NCBI RefSeq assembly: GCF_018069625.1
Contig: NZ_CP072941.1
Location: forward strand, 9,052,001 to 9,116,000
Direction of reading: 5' to 3'
DNA from: Streptomyces yatensis
GTDB taxonomy: Bacteria; Actinomycetota; Actinomycetes; Streptomycetales; Streptomycetaceae
Length of the DNA: 64,000 nt
The notes beneath the pieces are model-generated. The model had not been told where the DNA came from. It saw only the letters and a list, made by a program, of their open reading frames with translations, and searched no databases. Below are positions 51,487-59,656 of this stretch, one piece after another. Made by a program: the position numbers and the translations under genes. The first letter of the stretch is position 1. Each line of letters starts with the position of its first letter.

Positions 51487-51924
51487 CGGGCGGGCTCTCC
51501 TTCGTGAGGGCGATGGCTGGCGTGCGTGCGTGTCACCGGCAAAGAGGAAAGGAGGGGGCAAACATCCGGGAATCCGTCCAGACCCGGGGAACAGTAGCGG
51601 CCGGTGCACCCATTCGGCCTCGGAGAGCCGCTGGCATTAACTCGATAAGATGATCGTGCCCGGCCTGGGGTTTGCCCCGGTCGCCGCCGGTATTCGGACG
51701 CGATCACGGCACATGGGTGTCGAGGCGGGCGTGCGCGTCGGTACGGGATGCGACGCCATCGTGCGGGATCCTGCCCCCGCCTTCTCCCGGCACCGGCAAC
51801 CAGTCCACTCGGTCGTGACTGGCTGTTTTCCACCGGGCCGGCAGCCGCTGGGATGGGGCTTCCATGGGCACGCGGGCCGCCCGAGGACCGCTTCCGCCGC
51901 TTCCGCCACTGTGAAAGGCCCTTG
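51487..51924. other. 438-bp divergent intergenic region (encapsulin operon / PhzF)
   Basis: There is no convincing gene: short open frames here lack codon bias and ribosome sites. An AT-richer patch around 51634-51652 (TTAACTCGATAAGATGAT) is the likeliest core promoter of the leftward encapsulin operon. AAAGG at 51915-51919 serves the PhzF gene. Confidence 0.5.
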
Positions 51925-52773
51925 ATGACGACGCCTCGCGCACGCTCGTTCATGCAGGTCGACGTGTTCTCCACGACCCCCTGTCTCGGCAACCCGGTCG
52001 CCGTCGTCCTCGACGGGACGGATATCACCGACGAGGAGATGCGGCGCCTGGCGCGCTGGACGAATCTGTCCGAGACCACGTTCGTCCTGCCCCCGACCAC
52101 GCCGGACGCGGACTACCGGCTGCGGATCTTCACCCCTGGAGGTGAGCTGCCGTTCGCCGGGCATCCCACGCTCGGCTCCGCGCGCGCGTGGCTGGACAAC
52201 GGGGGCGCGCCCCGGTACGCCGACCGCATCGTGCAGGAGTGCGGCGCCGGCCTGGTCACCGTGCGCCGCGGTGCAGGCATCTTGTCGTTCGCCGCCCCGC
52301 CGCTCGTCCGCGACGGCGCGCTCGACGACGCGTACCTGAACCGGATCGTCACCGCGTTCGGTATCCGGCGGGATCGTGTCATCGGCCACCAGCGGGTCGA
52401 CAACGGACCCGGCTGGGCGGTGGTCAGGCTTGCCACGGCCGAGGAGGTGCTCGCCCTCGAACCCGACCTGTCCCTCATCCCGGACGCGATGGTCGGCGCG
52501 ATCGGTGCCCACCCCGAGGGATCCGGGCACGACTTCGAGATGCGCACCTTCGCTCCCGGCGTCGGCGTGGCCGAGGATCCCGTGTGCGGCAGCATGAACG
52601 CCTCGGTGGGGCAGTGGCTCACCGCCACCGGCGCGGTGCCGTCCGCCTACCGGGTCTCCCAGGGCGCGCGCCTGGGCCGGGCCGGGACCATCGAGGTCAC
52701 CGCCGACGAGGACGGCACCGTCTGGGTCGGCGGCGCCGCCACCGGCTACATCCGCGGCACCATCACCCTCTGA
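51925..52773 (+). CDS. PhzF family isomerase-like protein
   Basis: This 282-residue PhzF-fold protein has MQVDVFSTTPCLGNPVAVVLDG, the Glu-containing NLSETTFVLPPT, FTPGGELPFAGHPTLGSA and EDPVCGSMNASVGQWL. The Glu of LSETTF corresponds to the catalytic residue of phenazine PhzF. No phenazine genes are nearby, so the substrate is unknown. It is followed 35 bp later by a truncated threonine aldolase gene on the same strand. Confidence 0.92.
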   Translation: MTTPRARSFMQVDVFSTTPCLGNPVAVVLDGTDITDEEMRRLARWTNLSETTFVLPPTTPDADYRLRIFTPGGELPFAGHPTLGSARAWLDNGGAPRYADRIVQECGAGLVTVRRGAGILSFAAPPLVRDGALDDAYLNRIVTAFGIRRDRVIGHQRVDNGPGWAVVRLATAEEVLALEPDLSLIPDAMVGAIGAHPEGSGHDFEMRTFAPGVGVAEDPVCGSMNASVGQWLTATGAVPSAYRVSQGARLGRAGTIEVTADEDGTVWVGGAATGYIRGTITL

Positions 52774-52808
52774 CCCGTCCGGAACCTGACACCGAGGAAA
52801 GCCCACTC

Positions 52809-53177
52809 ATGAGCACCACCATCGCCACCACCCCCGCCGGCCGCTCCTTCATCAGCGACAACATGGCCGGAGCATCCCCGGAGATAGTCCAGGCCGTCGC
52901 CGACGCGGCTGCCGGGCAGGTCCTGCCGTACGGCAACGACCCCTTCACCGACAGCGCCCGCCGCAGGCTGAGCGAGATCTTCGAGCGGGACGTCGATGTC
53001 TTCATGGTCTCCACCGGGTCCGCCGCCAACGGTCTGAGCCTGGCAGCCCTCACCTCGCCGTGGGGCAGTGTGCGGTCCGCCGCCACACACGCTGAGGGCC
53101 GGGCCGTAGGCGGCGCTGTGTGGACCATCGCCGAGCTGCCCGTCGGGTTCGAGGGGGAGGTGCGGGGAACAGCGTGA
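52809..53177 (+). pseudogene. Truncated low-specificity threonine aldolase
   Basis: Residues 1-85 match the N-terminus of PLP-dependent threonine aldolase/beta-eliminating lyases (FISDNMAGASPEIVQAV, VLPYGNDPF, RRRLSEIFERDVDVFMVSTGSAANGLSLAALTSPWGSV). After that the sequence no longer fits the family and stops at residue 122. Full-length enzymes have about 340-360 residues, so the PLP-binding lysine and most of the fold are missing. The normal start and operon position after phzF suggest a recent deletion. Confidence 0.82.
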
Positions 53178-53222
53178 GGGCCGCGTAGCCGCCTGCATCG
53201 CATGTTCGTACGGGGGGCGGGT

Positions 53223-53843
53223 TCACCAGCCCGCCAGGCGTTCCACCAGCAGAAGGCCGCCGATGGCGATCATCATGACACCGGAGACCCGGGTCACCGT
53301 CCGGGCCGCCGAGGGCCGGGTCCTCAGCACGGTACGGGCCAGGACGCCGACGGCGAGATAGACGGCCGCGCAGGCCGTCATGTGGACGGTGCCGAGCAGC
53401 CCGGTCTGCGCGGCGACGGGCCAGCCGCCCGAGGGGTGGATGAACTGCGGGAAGAGCGAGAAGTACAGCAGCAGCGCCTTCGGGTTCAGGCCGCTGATAC
53501 CGGCTCCCTTGAGCGCGATCTGCCAGCGTGAGGCGGCCATGGTCGCCGTGGACGCGGTCAACGCGGCGGGCTGCCTCAGTACGCCCCAGCCCAGCCAGAT
53601 CAGGTAGGCGGCCCCGGCGACGGTCAGCACGGTGAGGACCGTGGCCGAACTCGCCACGATCACCACCAGACCGGCGACGGCGAGCAGCGTGTATCCCGCG
53701 TATCCGGCTATCAGCCCGGCGACCGCCGGGACGACCGAACGGTCCCGCAGCCCGGCCGCGATCGCATAGGCCCAGTCCGCGCCGGGGGTGAACACCAGCA
53801 GCAGGTCCACTGCCAGGAAAGCCGCCACCGTCGTCGTGTCCAT
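53223..53843 (-). CDS. LysE/RhtB family amino-acid exporter
   Basis: This 206-residue protein has six hydrophobic helices. It starts MDTTTVAAFLAVDLLLVFTPGADWAYAIAAGL and contains GWGVLRQPAALTAS, then SRWQIALKGAGISGLNPKALLLYFSLFPQF, the LysE/RhtB signature with the NPKA motif. It exports amino acids or related compounds. It is divergent from an Lrp-type regulator, the usual controller of LysE. GAGGG precedes the ATG. Confidence 0.92.
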   Translation of the reverse strand: MDTTTVAAFLAVDLLLVFTPGADWAYAIAAGLRDRSVVPAVAGLIAGYAGYTLLAVAGLVVIVASSATVLTVLTVAGAAYLIWLGWGVLRQPAALTASTATMAASRWQIALKGAGISGLNPKALLLYFSLFPQFIHPSGGWPVAAQTGLLGTVHMTACAAVYLAVGVLARTVLRTRPSAARTVTRVSGVMMIAIGGLLLVERLAGW

Positions 53844-53941
53844 CGATCGATCCCTCTCGCATCCCTTGCCCCGAGAGGGAAGATTACGTGCGAATTGCCC
53901 GAAAGTGTTTCCGCTCCATCCTCGTGATCGCGCCGAATGAG

Positions 53942-53955
53942 GGAGAATCTTCTCC
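53942..53955. promoter_or_regulatory. Perfect dyad GGAGAA-TC-TTCTCC overlapping the Lrp ribosome site
   Basis: The 14-bp palindrome ends at the base before the ATG at 53956 and contains the GGAG ribosome site. It could be an operator or a hairpin that hides the ribosome site. Confidence 0.6.
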
Positions 53956-54408
53956 ATGGACGCCCTGGACCGGAAAATTCTTACCGAGCTGCAACTGGAC
54001 GGCCGCCTGACGATCACCGAGCTGGCCACCCGCGTGGGGCTGAGCGTTTCGCCCTGCCACCGCCGCCTGCGGGACCTCGAACGCGAGGGCGCCATCCGCG
54101 GTTACCGCGCCGTCGTCGACCCGGCCGCCGTCGGCCTGGACTTCGAGGCCCTGGTCTTCGCCACCCTGCGCTGGGAGGACGCCGACACCGTCACCGCCTT
54201 CGAAGAGGCCGTGGCCGCCATCCCGCATGTCACCCAGGCCCAGCGGCTCTTCGGCGACCCCGACTACCTGCTGCGCGTCGCCACCACCGACCTGTCCGCC
54301 TATCAGCAGCTCTACGACCAGCGGCTGGCCAGACTCCCGGGCGTTCAGCGCCTGAACTCCACCCTCGTCATGAAGAACGTCGTCCACGACCGTCCCCTGC
54401 CCCAGTAG
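53956..54408 (+). CDS. Lrp/AsnC family transcriptional regulator
   Basis: This 150-residue single-module Lrp protein has the HTH MDALDRKILTELQLDGRLTITELATRVGLSVSPCHRRLRDLE and a RAM domain with FGDPDYLLRVATTDLSAYQQL. It is divergent from the LysE exporter, which it probably induces in response to an amino acid. Its start overlaps a 14-bp palindrome. Confidence 0.93.
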   Translation: MDALDRKILTELQLDGRLTITELATRVGLSVSPCHRRLRDLEREGAIRGYRAVVDPAAVGLDFEALVFATLRWEDADTVTAFEEAVAAIPHVTQAQRLFGDPDYLLRVATTDLSAYQQLYDQRLARLPGVQRLNSTLVMKNVVHDRPLPQ

Positions 54409-54504
54409 CCGCTTGTCCGCGAAGCCCGTGACAGGTCAGGGTCACAGCGCACCAACCGGTCCTAAAATGGGCTGGCTTGGGGCCGACGGGGGAGGGTGAC
54501 GAGC

Positions 54505-55206
54505 GTGGAGTTGGCACAGAAGCTGGTTGTTCTGATCGCCCTGCTCTGCTGGATGATCTACGCCCTGTTCGTATGGATCCGCGGAATCGTGCATCGGCGG
54601 CGGCTGCCGGAGCCGTCGGTCGCCGCGAGCCAGTTGGAGATGTATCAGGGGCAGGCATTCCGCGAGATCTGCCGACGGGCGGCGAACCCGGGGCGGCGCG
54701 TGATGATGACCGACTACTTCGCCCGGCGAGGATGGAACCGGGCGGACGCCATGCGCGTCCTGGCCGAGCCGCTCAAGCACAAGCTGATCGATGTGGAGGG
54801 TTGGCGGTTCGGCAGTTACAGCGTGACGTACAAGGGCTGGACCGAGTACGAGGGCAACTTCATCTGGACGGGAGGCGAAGGGGTGCACATCTCCACTGGA
54901 CCGGGCGGCTTCGTCGTGGCGAACGTCAACAGCCATCATTCGGTGGTCCACGGCGGCTACGGCAACAGGACGAACGCGCCTGACATCCCCCATCAGCAAC
55001 TGATCGACGCCCTGCGCAGGGACGCGGACACCGCGACGTCCGACGAGGCGGTGAGGGCACGGGAGTACGCCGACGACCTGGCCGCGGCCGTCGACGCACA
55101 GGACCCCGACAGGACGGCACGCATCCTCGGACGGATCAACGCCCTCCTTTCCACCGCCACGGCCGCCTTCACTCTGGCCCGCGGACTCCTGCCACCCGGC
55201 CCGTAG
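54505..55206 (+). CDS. Hypothetical protein with one N-terminal membrane helix
   Basis: This protein of about 233 residues has a membrane segment (LVVLIALLCWMIYALFVWI, residues 7-25), a basic stop-transfer stretch and a winged-helix-like region (MMTDYFARRGWNRADAMRVLAEPLKHKLIDVEG). A Gly/His-rich segment and a C-terminal helical region follow. I do not recognise the family. The GTG at 54505 has GGAGG 9 nt upstream; a GTG at 54496 abuts the GGAGG and is less likely. It is single-copy and has no operon partner. Confidence 0.75.
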   Translation: MELAQKLVVLIALLCWMIYALFVWIRGIVHRRRLPEPSVAASQLEMYQGQAFREICRRAANPGRRVMMTDYFARRGWNRADAMRVLAEPLKHKLIDVEGWRFGSYSVTYKGWTEYEGNFIWTGGEGVHISTGPGGFVVANVNSHHSVVHGGYGNRTNAPDIPHQQLIDALRRDADTATSDEAVRAREYADDLAAAVDAQDPDRTARILGRINALLSTATAAFTLARGLLPPGP

Positions 55207-55274
55207 CCGGCGGCATGGGCACTGGGTCTCGACCGGATCGGCGCCCACGGCCATGCCGCGGCACCGCGGTCGCA

Positions 55275-55532
55275 CGCTGAGCGAGGACCCCACGCGAGGG
55301 CCTGCTCAGCCACCGTCCCGGCGGCATTGGCATCAGCAAGGTCCCCCAGTACGACGTCCACTATCCCGCCGGCAGCACGAAGCCGCGCCGCGACCCCTCC
55401 GGCATGCTCAGGGTCGCGACCGTGCACCCAAACGGAGCACCCTTCGTCGACCAGCCGTTGGGCCACTGCGGCGCCAATGCCTCCGCTGCTCCCCGTCACC
55501 ATCGCCCGTCGTCCCACCAGGTCCAGGTTCAT
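55275..55532 (-). pseudogene. N-terminal remnant of a short-chain dehydrogenase
   Basis: The minus-strand frame from the ATG at 55532 encodes an SDR start (DLVGRRAMVTGSSGGIGAAVAQRL, VHGRDPEHAGGVAARLRAAGG, DVVLGDLAD). After about 85 residues homology ends, and the frame runs antisense through the hypothetical gene. The NNAG and YxxxK regions are absent. It is a gene fragment left by deletion. Confidence 0.7.
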
Positions 55533-55732
55533 ATTTCGGGAGGCTAGACCAGGCCTGTGACACCTGGTGCCGACCAGTCATCCGCTCGGCGGGGCCCGAC
55601 GGTACACGCGAAGAAGTGCTGGCCAACACTCCGGAGAGGCTTCCCGTCGCTAGGTGACGTTCAGGAGTGCGGCCAAGCCTCCCGCGCCGCTGGGCAGTTG
55701 CGCCCGCGTAGCCACCGGCCACAGGTGTCCAC

Positions 55733-55747
55733 ATCTGTAAATCAGAT
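55733..55747. promoter_or_regulatory. LysR-type operator candidate ATCTG-N5-CAGAT
   Basis: The perfect dyad ATCTG-TAAAT-CAGAT fits the T-N11-A rule of LysR sites and lies in an AT-rich patch 126 bp upstream of the monooxygenase operon. A second ACATCTGT half-site occurs at 55762-55769. The operon ends next to a LysR gene (61089). The 55533-55872 gap holds no gene that I can support. Confidence 0.55.
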
Positions 55748-55872
55748 CGCCTACAGCGGAAACATCTGTTGGACAGCACTGCGGCCATGCCCAAGGATCC
55801 CTCGTGCGGTAGCACCCACAGCACGGTCAACGCGACACCGGGATGCGCTACCGCCTGAGCGGAGGCGGAAAG

Positions 55873-57168
55873 TTGAGTGAAGAGACTGAGGTAGTCGTCG
55901 TCGGGGCGGGCCAGGCCGGCGTGGCGATGAGCGAGCACCTGGGAGCCCACGGTGTGCCGCATATCGTCCTGGAGCGGCACCGCATCGCCGAGCGGTGGCG
56001 CTCGGAGCGGTGGGATTCCCTGGTGGCCAACGGGCCCGCGTGGCACGACCGGTTCCCGGGGCTGGAGTTCTCCGATGTCGACCCCGACGTCCACCCCGAC
56101 GCCTTCGCCTCGAAGGAGCAGATCGCCGACTACTTCGTCACCTACGCCGAGAAGATAGGCGCCCCGGTCCGGTGCGGTGTCGAGGTGACCTCGGTGCGCA
56201 GGCGGACCGGTCGGCCCGGCTTCCGGGTCGAGACCTCGCGGGGCCCCGTCGACGCGCGCTTCGTCGTGGCCGCGACCGGGCCGTTCCAGCGGCCCGTGGT
56301 CCCGCCCATCGTCCCGGACGGCGCCGTCCCCGTGCAGCTCCACTCCAGCGGCTACCGCAACCCGGAGCAGCTCCCCGAGGGCGCGGTCCTCGTGGTCGGG
56401 GCCGGCTCCTCGGGGGTCCAGATCGCCGATGAGCTGCGCCGCTCCGGCCGCCGGGTCCTCCTCTCCGTCGGCCCGCACGACCGTCCCGCCCGCCAGTACC
56501 GCGGACGCGACTTCTGCTGGTGGCTCGGTGTGCTCGGGCGCTGGGACGCGGAGACGCCTCCCCAGGGGGCCGAACACGTCACCATCGCGGTGAGCGGCGC
56601 CCGCGGCGGCCACACCGTGGACTTCCGTGCCCTGGCCGCCGACGGCGTCGAGCTCGTCGGTCTGACCGCGTCCTACGACGACGGTGTGCTGCGCTTCGCG
56701 CCGGATCTCGCCACGAATATCTCGCTCGGCGACGAGAAGTACCTCGAACTCCTCCGGGCGGCCGATGAGTACGTCGAGCGCAATGGGCTCGACCTCCCCG
56801 AGGAGCCGGCGGCCCACGTCCTCGGCCCGGACCCGGCAGGCGTGGCCGACCCCCGGCTGGAGCTCGACCTGGCCGCGGCCGGTGTCACCTCGATCGTCTG
56901 GGCGACGGGCTTCGCCACCGACTACAGCTGGCTCGAGGTCGACGCGTTCGACGAGAACGGCCGGCCGAACCAGCGACGCGGGGTGTCCTCCGAGCCCGGC
57001 GTGTACTTCCTGGGCCTGCCCTGGCTGTCCCGCCGCGGATCGAGCTTCATCTGGGGGGTCTGGCACGACGCCGGATACGTCGCCGATCACATCACGACCC
57101 AGCGCGGCTATCTCGCGTACGGCACCACCGACCGGCCCGGCGCCGAGCCGGCGGTCTGGAAGAACTGA
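55873..57168 (+). CDS. Flavin-containing monooxygenase-like protein
   Basis: This 431-residue protein has the FAD motif VVVVGAGQAGVAMSEHL, then WDSLVANGPAWHDRFPG, FVVAATGPFQRPVVPPI and the NADP motif VLVVGAGSSGVQIADELRRSG. It ends with VWATGFATDYSWLEV and LPWLSRRGSSFIWGV. This is the two-dinucleotide-domain plan of flavin monooxygenases that oxidise N- or S-atoms or ketones. A TTG start with GGAGG 7 nt upstream is chosen. It is the first gene of a five-gene operon with RidA, DUF1028, an M20 amidohydrolase and a transporter. Confidence 0.88.
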   Translation: MSEETEVVVVGAGQAGVAMSEHLGAHGVPHIVLERHRIAERWRSERWDSLVANGPAWHDRFPGLEFSDVDPDVHPDAFASKEQIADYFVTYAEKIGAPVRCGVEVTSVRRRTGRPGFRVETSRGPVDARFVVAATGPFQRPVVPPIVPDGAVPVQLHSSGYRNPEQLPEGAVLVVGAGSSGVQIADELRRSGRRVLLSVGPHDRPARQYRGRDFCWWLGVLGRWDAETPPQGAEHVTIAVSGARGGHTVDFRALAADGVELVGLTASYDDGVLRFAPDLATNISLGDEKYLELLRAADEYVERNGLDLPEEPAAHVLGPDPAGVADPRLELDLAAAGVTSIVWATGFATDYSWLEVDAFDENGRPNQRRGVSSEPGVYFLGLPWLSRRGSSFIWGVWHDAGYVADHITTQRGYLAYGTTDRPGAEPAVWKN

Positions 57169-57178
57169 GGAGCAGACG

Positions 57179-57658
57179 ATGACCTCCACGAACGAGGGCC
57201 GCCGGGCGAACGGCGTCAACGCCCCGGTCGTTGCCGGCGGGCACACCCGGATCCGTCCGTTCAACACCCGCGACACCTATCCCGAGCAGAACCTCGACAA
57301 CGACCTGTGCCAGGCCGTCGTCGCCGGCGACACCGTGTACGTCCGGGGCCAGATCGGCCAGGACCTCGACACCAGCGAGTCGGTGGGCATCGGCGACGCC
57401 GAGGCACAGGCCGAACAGGCCATGGCGAACATCAAGATGCTGCTCGAAGAGGCGGGCAGCCGGATGGAGCACCTGGTCAAGCTGACCATCTATCTGATCG
57501 ACCCGCGTTACCGCGAGGCGGTGTACCGCACCGTGGGTCGCTGGACCAAGGGCGTCCACCCCATCTCCACCGGCCTGGTCGTATCGGCCCTGGCCCGCCC
57601 GGAGTGGCTGTGCGAGATCGACGCCGTCGCCGTGATCCCCGGGGAGGAGCGGGCATGA
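57179..57658 (+). CDS. RidA/YjgF family protein
   Basis: This 159-residue protein has VAGDTVYVRGQIGQDL, AEAQAEQAMANIKMLLEEAG, EHLVKLTIYLIDPRYREAVYR and the C-terminal RPEWLCEIDAVAVIP (the Glu follows the usual pattern, and the RidA arginine is within RPEW). RidA proteins hydrolyse reactive enamines/imines, likely formed here by the oxidase or amidase of the operon. It starts 10 bp after the monooxygenase stop. Confidence 0.92.
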   Translation: MTSTNEGRRANGVNAPVVAGGHTRIRPFNTRDTYPEQNLDNDLCQAVVAGDTVYVRGQIGQDLDTSESVGIGDAEAQAEQAMANIKMLLEEAGSRMEHLVKLTIYLIDPRYREAVYRTVGRWTKGVHPISTGLVVSALARPEWLCEIDAVAVIPGEERA

Positions 57659-58329
57659 CATTCTCCCTGGTGGTCCGCGACGGCGAGCGGTTCGGCATCG
57701 CGGTCAGCTCGTCCAGCCCGGCGGTCGCCGCCCGGGTCGCCCATCTGCGGCCCGGGGTCGGCGCGGCGGCGTCCCAGAACGTCACCGACCCCACGCTCGG
57801 CACCAGCCTGCTGGCGGAACTCGCCGACCACGGCGACGCGGAACGCGCCCTGGCCGCTGTCACCGGCGCGGCGCGGAACGCGAGGTCCATCGTCCACCGT
57901 CAGCTGACCGTGCTGGGCCGCTCCGGGCCCGGGGTCGTCCACAGCGGCGCGCACACCCTGGGCAAGCACGCCTCGGCCACCGCGGAGGGCGCGGTGGCGG
58001 CGGGCAACATGCTGTGCGGCGAGCACATCCCGGGCGTCCTCCTCGACGCCTACTCCGCCGCCTCGGGGGAGCTGGAGGAGCGGCTGGTCACCGCCCTGAA
58101 GGCCGCGGTCGAGGCCGGTGGCGAGGAGGGGCCGGTGCACTCCGCGGGCCTCGCGGTCGTCGCGGACGTGGAGTGGCGGGTGACCGACCTGCGCGTGGAC
58201 TGGGCCGACGACCCCGTCGACCGGCTCGCCGAACTCCTCGCCGTCTGGCTGCCGCAGCGGGACGACTATGTGCGCCGTGGACTCGATCCCGCCTCCGCCC
58301 CCTCCTACGGCGTGCCGGGCGATCGGTGA
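57655..58329 (+). CDS. DUF1028 (Ntn-hydrolase-like) protein
   Basis: This 224-residue protein begins MTFSLVVRDGERFGIAVSSSSPAVAARVAHLRPGVGAAASQN and contains AGNMLCGEHIPGVLL and GLAVVADVEWRVTDLRVDW, the DUF1028 pattern. The family has an Ntn-hydrolase-like fold and often travels with RidA and amidohydrolases in catabolic operons. The substrate is unknown. Its ATG overlaps the RidA stop (ATGA at 57655-57658). Confidence 0.9.
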   Translation: MTFSLVVRDGERFGIAVSSSSPAVAARVAHLRPGVGAAASQNVTDPTLGTSLLAELADHGDAERALAAVTGAARNARSIVHRQLTVLGRSGPGVVHSGAHTLGKHASATAEGAVAAGNMLCGEHIPGVLLDAYSAASGELEERLVTALKAAVEAGGEEGPVHSAGLAVVADVEWRVTDLRVDWADDPVDRLAELLAVWLPQRDDYVRRGLDPASAPSYGVPGDR

Positions 58330-59513
58330 TGGGGACGATGGGGACCCCAGGGATGCCTGGGACGACGGACACGCTCAAAGAGGCCGCCCGGCGCGAGGTC
58401 GGCCGGCACGCCGAGGAGCTGATCCGGCTGTCCGAGCGGCTGCACGCCGACCCGGAGACGGCCTGGGAGGAACACCGGGCGGCGGCCGCCGTACCCGAGC
58501 CGCTGGACCGCGCCGGATTCGACATCACCACGTCCTATCGGGGCCTGGAGACCGCCTTCCACGCCCGGTTCGGCAGCGGGCCCGTGCGGATCGCGCTGTG
58601 CGCCGAGTACGACGCGCTGCCCGGCCTCGGCCACGCATGCGGGCACAACCTCATCGCGGCGAGCTCGGTCGGCGCCGCGCTCGGCCTCGCCGCCGTCGCC
58701 GACGACGCCGGCCTCACCGTCGAGGTCTACGGCACCCCGGCGGAGGAGGGCGGCGGCGGCAAGATCGAGCTGCTCGACCGGGGCGCCTTCGCCGGGACGG
58801 ACCTCGCGATGATGGTGCACCCGGCGCCGGTCGACGTCGCCGAGGCCCGTCCGTTCGCGGTCAGCCACTCCAAGATCTCCTACACCGGCAGGTCCGCACA
58901 CGCCGCGGCCTACCCCGAGGCCGGGATCAACGCGGCCGACGCCTTCACCGTGGCCCAGGTCGCGATCGGGCTGCTCCGCCAGCAACTGCCCGCCTCCGCC
59001 CGGGTGCACGGCGTGGTGACCCACGCCGGGGACGCCCCGAACGCCATCCCGGAGCGGGCCACCGGCCGCTGGTACGTCAGGGCGGAGACCCTCGCCGAAC
59101 TGGCCGAGCTGGAACCACGGGTCATGCGGGCCTTCGAGGCGGGTGCCCTCGCGACCGGATGCGAGCTGGAGATCGAGCCGGAGAGCAAGCCGTACGCGGA
59201 GTTCCGCACGGACGAGACCGCTCTTGCCCACTACCGCGCGAACGCCCTCGCCCTGGGGCGGGAGTTCGCGCCGCCGGGACAGGCCGCCCGGATGAACCGC
59301 GCCTCCACCGACATGGGCAACGTCTCGCAGACGGTGCCCGCCATCCACCCGTACATCGGCATCGGCTCGCTGCCCGCCACCAACCATCAGCACGAGTTCG
59401 CCGCGTTCTGCGTGGGCGGCAACGCCCAGCGGGCCCTGCTCGACGGGGCGGTGGCGCTGGCCTGGACCGGTGTGGACCGGAGTTCGAGCCGTTACGCGAG
59501 CGCGAGCTCCTGA
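58329..59513 (+). CDS. M20 family amidohydrolase (AbgB-like)
   Basis: This 394-residue M20D metallopeptidase-fold amidohydrolase has CAEYDALPGLGHACGHN (metal ligands), GTPAEEGGGGKIELL (catalytic Glu), the Lys/His region SYTGRSAHAAAYPEAGINA and the C-terminal ATNHQHEFAAFCVGGN. Relatives cleave p-aminobenzoyl-glutamate or N-acyl amino acids. The start overlaps the DUF1028 stop (TGATG). The stop codon lies at the start of a 29-bp tandem array. Confidence 0.92.
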   Translation: MGTMGTPGMPGTTDTLKEAARREVGRHAEELIRLSERLHADPETAWEEHRAAAAVPEPLDRAGFDITTSYRGLETAFHARFGSGPVRIALCAEYDALPGLGHACGHNLIAASSVGAALGLAAVADDAGLTVEVYGTPAEEGGGGKIELLDRGAFAGTDLAMMVHPAPVDVAEARPFAVSHSKISYTGRSAHAAAYPEAGINAADAFTVAQVAIGLLRQQLPASARVHGVVTHAGDAPNAIPERATGRWYVRAETLAELAELEPRVMRAFEAGALATGCELEIEPESKPYAEFRTDETALAHYRANALALGREFAPPGQAARMNRASTDMGNVSQTVPAIHPYIGIGSLPATNHQHEFAAFCVGGNAQRALLDGAVALAWTGVDRSSSRYASASS

Positions 59514-59610
59514 CCGAGGCGGCACCCAGTGCGGCCTCCCGACCGAGGCGGCACCCAGTGCGGCCTCCCGACCGAGGCGGCACCCAGTGCGGCCTCCTGA
59601 CCGAGGCGGC
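59512..59610. repeat. 29-bp tandem repeats (3.4 copies) between amidohydrolase and transporter
   Basis: Units at 59512, 59541 and 59570, followed by 12 bp of a fourth at 59599. Each unit junction forms GCCTC-N6-GAGGC, giving a short series of hairpins. The first unit overlaps the TGA of the amidohydrolase gene. Confidence 0.9.
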
Positions 59611-59656
59611 CCCCGCACAGCTCCGGCTTGTTCCACCCATCCCCAAGGAGGCGCGC

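Noticed and set aside
51650..51924. A 91-residue plus-strand frame before phzF
   Set aside because: No ribosome site, no motif and irregular codon use; the region is better explained as promoter DNA.
51925..52773. Phenazine biosynthesis suggested by PhzF
   Set aside because: No other phenazine genes are in the window; PhzF-like proteins are common without phenazines.
55555..55561. A sixth TGTCACA (minus strand) upstream of the SDR remnant
   Set aside because: The base block 16 nt downstream is CCGA rather than GGTC, and the remnant's ATG would lie too close to the -35 box.
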